This document shows positions 6,211-9,234 of a stretch of DNA of 9,234 nucleotides, piece after piece; position 1 is the stretch's first letter; every line of letters starts with the position of its first letter. Source of the DNA: Syntrophaceae bacterium UBA5761 (GTDB taxonomy: Bacteria > Desulfobacterota > Syntrophia > Syntrophales > UBA4778); contig DIEZ01000073.1 of assembly GCA_002418885.1 (NCBI GenBank), forward strand, positions 11,999 through 21,232. The letters run 5' to 3'. Under the pieces are notes generated by a model. The model made no database searches. It saw nothing but the letters and a program-made list of their open reading frames with translations, and had not been told where the DNA came from. A program made the translations under genes and the position numbers.

Positions 6211-6726
6211 TCAGGCCCTGCCCGTTTTTTTGAGCATTTCGTGAAAGACGCGGTAGAAGGCGATGTGGTCGTTGATGCCGCGTTTCAGTATCACCCCGAT
6301 GTTGTCTATGTTCTTTGGGTTGATGACCAGATTGACGCTCCTGTAAAAGGCAGCCATGTTGTCCATGGTCCGGTATTTGTCGCTGATGAGTGCCGCGAAC
6401 ATGCGACGGCGGGTTGCCATCGACAGCCCCTGGAGGCAGGCGAGGACGTCGTTCGTTTCCGGGTTTACTGTGTCGAAGTTTTCGTCGAGGATGACGACGT
6501 TGTAGACGTGAAAACGCATCTTCTTGAGGGCGTCTCGGGCATTCGATGCCGTGGAGATATGAAAGCCGAGGTTGTTCAGTGCCGCGCTCACCTTTTCCCT
6601 GACCTCAGGAGCCGTACAGCAGATCAGGGCGGTTTCTGCGTTTTCCTCGATGAAATCGAAAGGCAGGTCCGCGGAGTCATACTCGCCCGCTTCTACTTCC
6701 TCCAGAAGGCTCTTTCCCTCGTCCAT
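6211..6726 (-). CDS. Degenerate receiver-domain (pseudo-receiver) protein at the end of the pilT operon
   Basis: This 171-residue cytosolic protein has an acidic N-terminal region (1-30) and one CheY-like alpha/beta domain at about 31-150. Strand 1 is ETALICCTAP, helix 1 is EVREKVSAALNNLGF, then STASNARDALKKM, then strand 3 VVILDENF with Asp81 at the phospho-acceptor position. The acidic pair expected after strand 1 is Cys36-Cys37 instead, and the conserved Lys before the cis-Pro is replaced (NLVINPKN), so phosphorylation of the usual Mg-dependent kind is doubtful. No output domain follows; a last helix (HIAFYRVFHEMLKKTGRA) ends the protein. ATG 6726 follows the upstream pilT-like stop by 11 nt, with GGAGG and GAGGCGG in between, so translation is likely coupled. 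A protein-interaction role in regulating pilus retraction is inferred from position. The 3' end converges on the TPR gene with a 4-nt gap. Confidence 0.75.
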   Translation of the reverse strand: MDEGKSLLEEVEAGEYDSADLPFDFIEENAETALICCTAPEVREKVSAALNNLGFHISTASNARDALKKMRFHVYNVVILDENFDTVNPETNDVLACLQGLSMATRRRMFAALISDKYRTMDNMAAFYRSVNLVINPKNIDNIGVILKRGINDHIAFYRVFHEMLKKTGRA

Positions 6727-6737
6727 ACCCCTCCGCC

Positions 6738-7910
6738 TCAGAAGAACTTCTTCTTGCCGTAATCCTTGTCCACAGTGAGTTTTCCGATTTCCGTCGTCGC
6801 CTGTCCCCTGCTGCTCTTGACGGCGTCGATACCCCGGCCGACGATTCCCTTGTTCGAGGCGTACGCCCGGGCCGTCTCTTCGCTGACCAGGCCGTCCTTG
6901 TATAGGTCAACTATGTAGTCGTCGAAGGTTATCATGCTGAAGGGTTTCCCTGCCTGGATGATTTCGTAGAACGTCTTTCCCTCCGATTCGCCGTGGAGGA
7001 TGGTGTCCTTGACGCGCAGGTTCGTGCCCATTATCTCGAAGGCGGCTACGCGCCCCCCACCTTCCTTGGGGAGCAACCTCTGACACACGATCCACCGGAC
7101 GGTGTCGGCCAGCCGGATGCGGATCTGATTCTCTTCTTCCGTGGTGAACATGCCGATGATGCGGTTGATCGTCGAGCCGGCGTCGATGGTGTGGAGGGTG
7201 CTGAAGACGAGGTGCCCCGTCTCGGCCGCGTTCAAACCGATCTCTACCGTCTCCCGGTCCCGCATCTCTCCGACGAGGATGACCTTGGGGGCCTGCCGGA
7301 GGGCGGCCCGCAACCCGCTCGCAAAGGTGTCAAAGTCGGTCCCCATCTCCCTCTGGTTGAAAGTCGCCTTCTTGTGTGTGTGGGAGAACTCGACTGGATC
7401 TTCGAGGGTTATGATGTGGACGGCCTGCTCTTCGTTGATTTCGTCGAGGATGGCGGCGAGCGACGTGGATTTGCCGCTTCCTGTGGCGCCCGTCACCAAC
7501 ACGATGCCGTTCTTTTCCCTGGCTATCTGTTGAAAAATCGGTGGGAGGTTCAGCTCCTTGCATGTCGGGACCTTCGATTCAAGTTTCCTCAAGACTATCG
7601 AGTAGTTGCCCCGTTGGGAGAAGATGTTCACCCGGAATCGGGCCTTCCCCGGTAGCTCGTAGGAAGTGTCGCAAGAGCCGGTGTTCAGCAGGGTTTCCGT
7701 CAGACGGTGGTCGCCGTTTATCAGGTTGAGCGCGAAGGTCTCTGTCTGAAACGGCGTCAGACTGTGGACGGGAGGTTCGAGCCGAACGGGCGTCAACTGT
7801 CCCGAAGACTCTACCTGGAAGGGTTTGCCCACGGTGATGTTCAAGTCGGACACATTCTTGCTCGAATCGAGCATCTTCGAGAGGATGTAGTCGATTTCCG
7901 GTTTTCTCAC
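6738..7910 (-). CDS. PilT-like type IV pilus retraction ATPase, divergent second copy
   Basis: This is a 390-residue secretion ATPase of the PilT/PilU subfamily. The N-terminal PAS-like domain spans about 1-110, with SDLNITVGKP in place of the usual SDLHL-x-x-G-x-P. The RecA-like core has Walker A GATGSGKST (141-149), Asp box TLEDPVEF (168-175), Walker B VILVGEMRD (210-218, Glu215) and His box HLVFSTLHT (233-241). All ATPase residues are intact. The PilT signature AIRNLIRE is degenerate here (LRVKDTILHG, about 298-307). The C terminus is extended beyond ordinary PilT by a basic tail ending DKDYGKKKFF. It starts with GTG at 7910 behind AGGAGG (7915-7920), 12 nt after the upstream pilT stop. 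Predicted role: a retraction or accessory ATPase hexamer at the inner-membrane pilus machine, in the manner of PilU next to PilT. Automated annotation would probably also call it PilT. Confidence 0.9.
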   Translation of the reverse strand: MRKPEIDYILSKMLDSSKNVSDLNITVGKPFQVESSGQLTPVRLEPPVHSLTPFQTETFALNLINGDHRLTETLLNTGSCDTSYELPGKARFRVNIFSQRGNYSIVLRKLESKVPTCKELNLPPIFQQIAREKNGIVLVTGATGSGKSTSLAAILDEINEEQAVHIITLEDPVEFSHTHKKATFNQREMGTDFDTFASGLRAALRQAPKVILVGEMRDRETVEIGLNAAETGHLVFSTLHTIDAGSTINRIIGMFTTEEENQIRIRLADTVRWIVCQRLLPKEGGGRVAAFEIMGTNLRVKDTILHGESEGKTFYEIIQAGKPFSMITFDDYIVDLYKDGLVSEETARAYASNKGIVGRGIDAVKSSRGQATTEIGKLTVDKDYGKKKFF

Positions 7911-7914
7911 AGGA

Positions 7915-7920
7915 CCTCCT
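7915..7920 (-). promoter_or_regulatory. Ribosome binding site for the GTG-started pilT-like gene
   Basis: The minus strand reads AGGAGG, then TCCT, then GTG at 7910. It lies in the 12-nt gap after the pilT TGA (7925-7923). The spacing of 4 nt is short and, with the GTG start, may lower expression of the second ATPase relative to the first. Confidence 0.75.
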
Positions 7921-7922
7921 CG

Positions 7923-9005
7923 TCATATCTCCGTGAAGTCCGCTGGCGGCGTCTTCAGGAAAGGCCTGAACCGCTGTTTATCGTTGCACTTCAAGTAAGC
8001 GTCGTCGGGTGTGATCAGCCCTCTCTGCAGCAGGTCCTGGATGGCGTCGTCGAGCATCTGCATCCCGAATTTTTTACCCGTCTGGATCATCGAGGGGATC
8101 TGGAAGGTCTTAGATTCCCTTATGAGATTGCGGACGGCCGAGTTGGCGATGAGTATCTCGAGTGCCGCCACGCGACCCTTCTTATCGGCCCTCTTGAAAA
8201 GCACCTGCGATACGACGGCACGGATGCCGTCGGCCAGGTTGGAACGGATCTGCCCCTGTTCATTTGCCGGGAAGACCTCGATGATCCGGTCGACCGTCTT
8301 GGCGGCGTTCATCGTGTGCAGCGTTCCGAAGACGAGATGTCCCGTCGAAGCCGCCTCCACCGCCAGCGAAATCGTCTCGATGTCCCGCATTTCTCCTACC
8401 AGGATTATGTCCGGATCCTCGCGCAGGGCGCCGCGGAGGGCGGCGCTGAAACTCTTGGTGTGGAGTCCCACTTCACGGTGGTTCACGACACAGCTTTGAC
8501 TTTGATGGACGAATTCGATGGGGTCTTCTATCGTGATGATATGGTCTTTTTTGGTGCGGTTTGCCTCGTCGATGATGGCCGCAAGGGTCGTCGACTTTCC
8601 GCTGCCCGTAGGGCCGGTCACCAGGACGAGTCCCCTCGGGAGGGAGGCCAGTTTCGAGACGACCGCCGGAAGACCCAGTTGGGCGCAGGTCAAAATCTTG
8701 GTCGGGATCTCCCGGAAGACGGCGCCGACGCCGTATTTTTGCTGGAAGAAATTGGCCCGGTAGCGTGCAAGGCCGGGTATCTCGTAGGCGAAGTCGATGT
8801 CCCCCGTCTCTTCGAACTGCTTTATCTTGTGTTCCGGCGCGATCTCATACAGCATCGCCCTTAGTTCGTCGTTGTCGAGGACATTGTACTTCACCCTCTC
8901 CATCTCTCCGCGGATTCTAAGGACCGGTTGCTGGCCCGCTACGAGGTGGAGGTCCGAAGCCCCCTGCTCGTTCATCAGTTGGAAGAAAGCATCGATCTTG
9001 GCCAT
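7923..9005 (-). CDS. pilT: Type IV pilus twitching motility ATPase PilT
   Basis: This 360-residue protein is a canonical PilT. It drives depolymerisation and retraction of type IV pili by ATP hydrolysis, as a hexamer docked on the inner-membrane platform protein. The N-terminal domain carries ASDLHLVAGQQPVLRI. The core has Walker A GPTGSGKST (131-139), Asp box TIEDPIEF (158-165), Walker B IILVGEMRD (200-208, Glu205) and His box HLVFGTLHT (223-231). The PilT hallmark is present as AVRNLIRE (290-297), and the C-terminal domain includes GMQMLDDAIQDLLQRGLI. ATG 9005 has AAAGGA 8 nt upstream and nothing in frame argues for another start. It is the first gene of the operon pilT, pilT-like, pseudo-receiver. 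No strong sigma-70 promoter was found in the 160 nt upstream; TTGACG at 9092-9087 lacks a good -10 partner. Confidence 0.96.
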   Translation of the reverse strand: MAKIDAFFQLMNEQGASDLHLVAGQQPVLRIRGEMERVKYNVLDNDELRAMLYEIAPEHKIKQFEETGDIDFAYEIPGLARYRANFFQQKYGVGAVFREIPTKILTCAQLGLPAVVSKLASLPRGLVLVTGPTGSGKSTTLAAIIDEANRTKKDHIITIEDPIEFVHQSQSCVVNHREVGLHTKSFSAALRGALREDPDIILVGEMRDIETISLAVEAASTGHLVFGTLHTMNAAKTVDRIIEVFPANEQGQIRSNLADGIRAVVSQVLFKRADKKGRVAALEILIANSAVRNLIRESKTFQIPSMIQTGKKFGMQMLDDAIQDLLQRGLITPDDAYLKCNDKQRFRPFLKTPPADFTEI

Positions 9006-9124
9006 GGGATTTTTCCTTTAGCGAAGTTCGCCCGTTCGTCATCATCATCCGTGGGTAGTTTCAATCCGTAATCGAATGTTCGCCGCCGTCAAAAAATCTT
9101 TTCGCTTGCAAAAAAAGAGGCAGA

Positions 9125-9155
9125 TTGGTAAAAAGCAACCGGTTTGTTCTATATA
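9125..9155 (+). promoter_or_regulatory. Candidate promoter for tRNA-Ala
   Basis: TTGGTA (9125-9130, 4 of 6 matches) lies 19 nt before TATATA (9150-9155, 4 of 6), or 18 nt before CTATAT. Transcription would begin near 9162, about 5 nt ahead of the tRNA. The A7 tract at 9110-9116 sits where an UP element would be. The -10 lies inside the 16-bp palindrome. Confidence 0.35.
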
Positions 9156-9160
9156 GAACA
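9145..9160. repeat. Perfect 16-bp palindrome over the presumed tRNA -10 region
   Basis: TGTTCTATATAGAACA reads the same on both strands with no mismatch and no spacer. The symmetry breaks at the next base on each side. Its position, 6 nt before the tRNA gene and over the presumed -10, would suit a dimeric regulator; I do not recognise a known operator consensus in it. Confidence 0.7.
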
Positions 9161-9166
9161 GAGCGT

Positions 9167-9234
<68 letters not shown>

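Larger units (their letters stand above)
9006..9166. other. Non-coding divergent spacer between pilT and tRNA-Ala
   Basis: No open frame of note lies here. It holds the pilT ribosome site near 9014-9019, three A-tracts (9091-9096, 9110-9116 and 9130-9134) whose centres are about 19-20 bp apart, and a perfect palindrome at 9145-9160. A-tract spacing near two helical turns suggests intrinsic curvature or an UP-like element upstream of the tRNA promoter; this is inference from the sequence alone. Confidence 0.6.

Noticed and set aside
6214..6235. GC-rich sequence followed by a run of seven T between the TPR gene and the pseudo-receiver gene, resembling a terminator
   Set aside because: The GC-rich part has no matching upstream arm to form a stem, and the stretch encodes the last residues of the minus-strand gene.
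6993..7655. A 220-codon plus-strand frame opposite the pilT-like gene
   Set aside because: It is a shadow of the ATPase core region; its product is acidic low-information sequence without a motif.
7707..8864. A 385-codon open frame on the plus strand opposite pilT and the pilT-like gene
   Set aside because: It spans the junction of two clearly real genes on the minus strand, has no recognisable domain or ribosome site, and reflects codon bias of the opposite strand.
9064..9092. TTGACG on the minus strand as a -35 box for pilT
   Set aside because: At 16-17 nt spacing the -10 positions read TACGGA or ACGGAT, too far from TATAAT.
9107..9123. A sigma-54-like element on the minus strand upstream of pilT (CTGCC...TTGCA)
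   Set aside because: The essential GG of the -24 box is GC here and the middle is an A/T run, so the resemblance is likely chance.

Overview
The window looks like a chromosomal segment of a Gram-negative, rod- or vibrio-shaped bacterium that makes type IV pili and is neither an enterobacterium nor a campylobacterium. The evidence is twitching ATPases of PilT type, periplasmic L,D-transpeptidases with N-terminal membrane anchors, moderately high GC by eye (not counted) with AT-rich intergenic islands, and strong Shine-Dalgarno sites. The style of the genes fits Desulfobacterota or Nitrospirota, but this is inference from gene content and no marker here fixes the phylum. I see no insertion sequence, CRISPR array, phage gene or other sign of recent transfer.

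Layout. (1) 2-481 (+) is the 3' part of thiL, thiamine-monophosphate kinase. It overlaps tail-to-tail with (2) 430-1128 (-), a secreted protein with two tandem G5 domains. (3) An AT-rich divergent region (1129-1293) separates the G5 gene from 1294-2985 (+), a YcbB/LdtD-type L,D-transpeptidase. (4) A promoter at 3003-3031 precedes a co-oriented group: a membrane-anchored YkuD-fold enzyme with a C-terminal NTF2-like domain (3069-4316, Csd6/Pgp2-like), an overlapping M14/M99-type zinc carboxypeptidase (4286-5215, Csd4/Pgp1-like) and a nine-repeat TPR protein (5271-6206). (5) On the minus strand, converging on the TPR gene with a 4-nt gap, is a tight operon reading right to left: pilT (7923-9005), a divergent pilT paralogue (6738-7910, GTG start) and a degenerate receiver-domain protein (6211-6726). 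(6) 9006-9166 is a non-coding divergent spacer with spaced A-tracts and a perfect 16-bp palindrome, followed by tRNA-Ala(CGC) cut by the window end.

How the genes work together. The central 5 kb is a peptidoglycan-remodelling locus. The LdtD-type enzyme is predicted to make 3-3 cross-links. The Csd6-like and Csd4-like pair matches, in domain layout, the two enzymes that in Helicobacter and Campylobacter trim uncross-linked stem peptides from tetra- to tri- and then to dipeptide and so give the cell its curvature. Finding the two in one overlapping gene pair is the most notable feature of the window. The G5 protein is a plausible wall-binding companion. The pilT-pilT-receiver operon is a separate module for pilus retraction and its control.

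No convincing rho-independent terminator was found. Both convergent junctions (430-481 and 6206-6211) are too tight for an obvious one.
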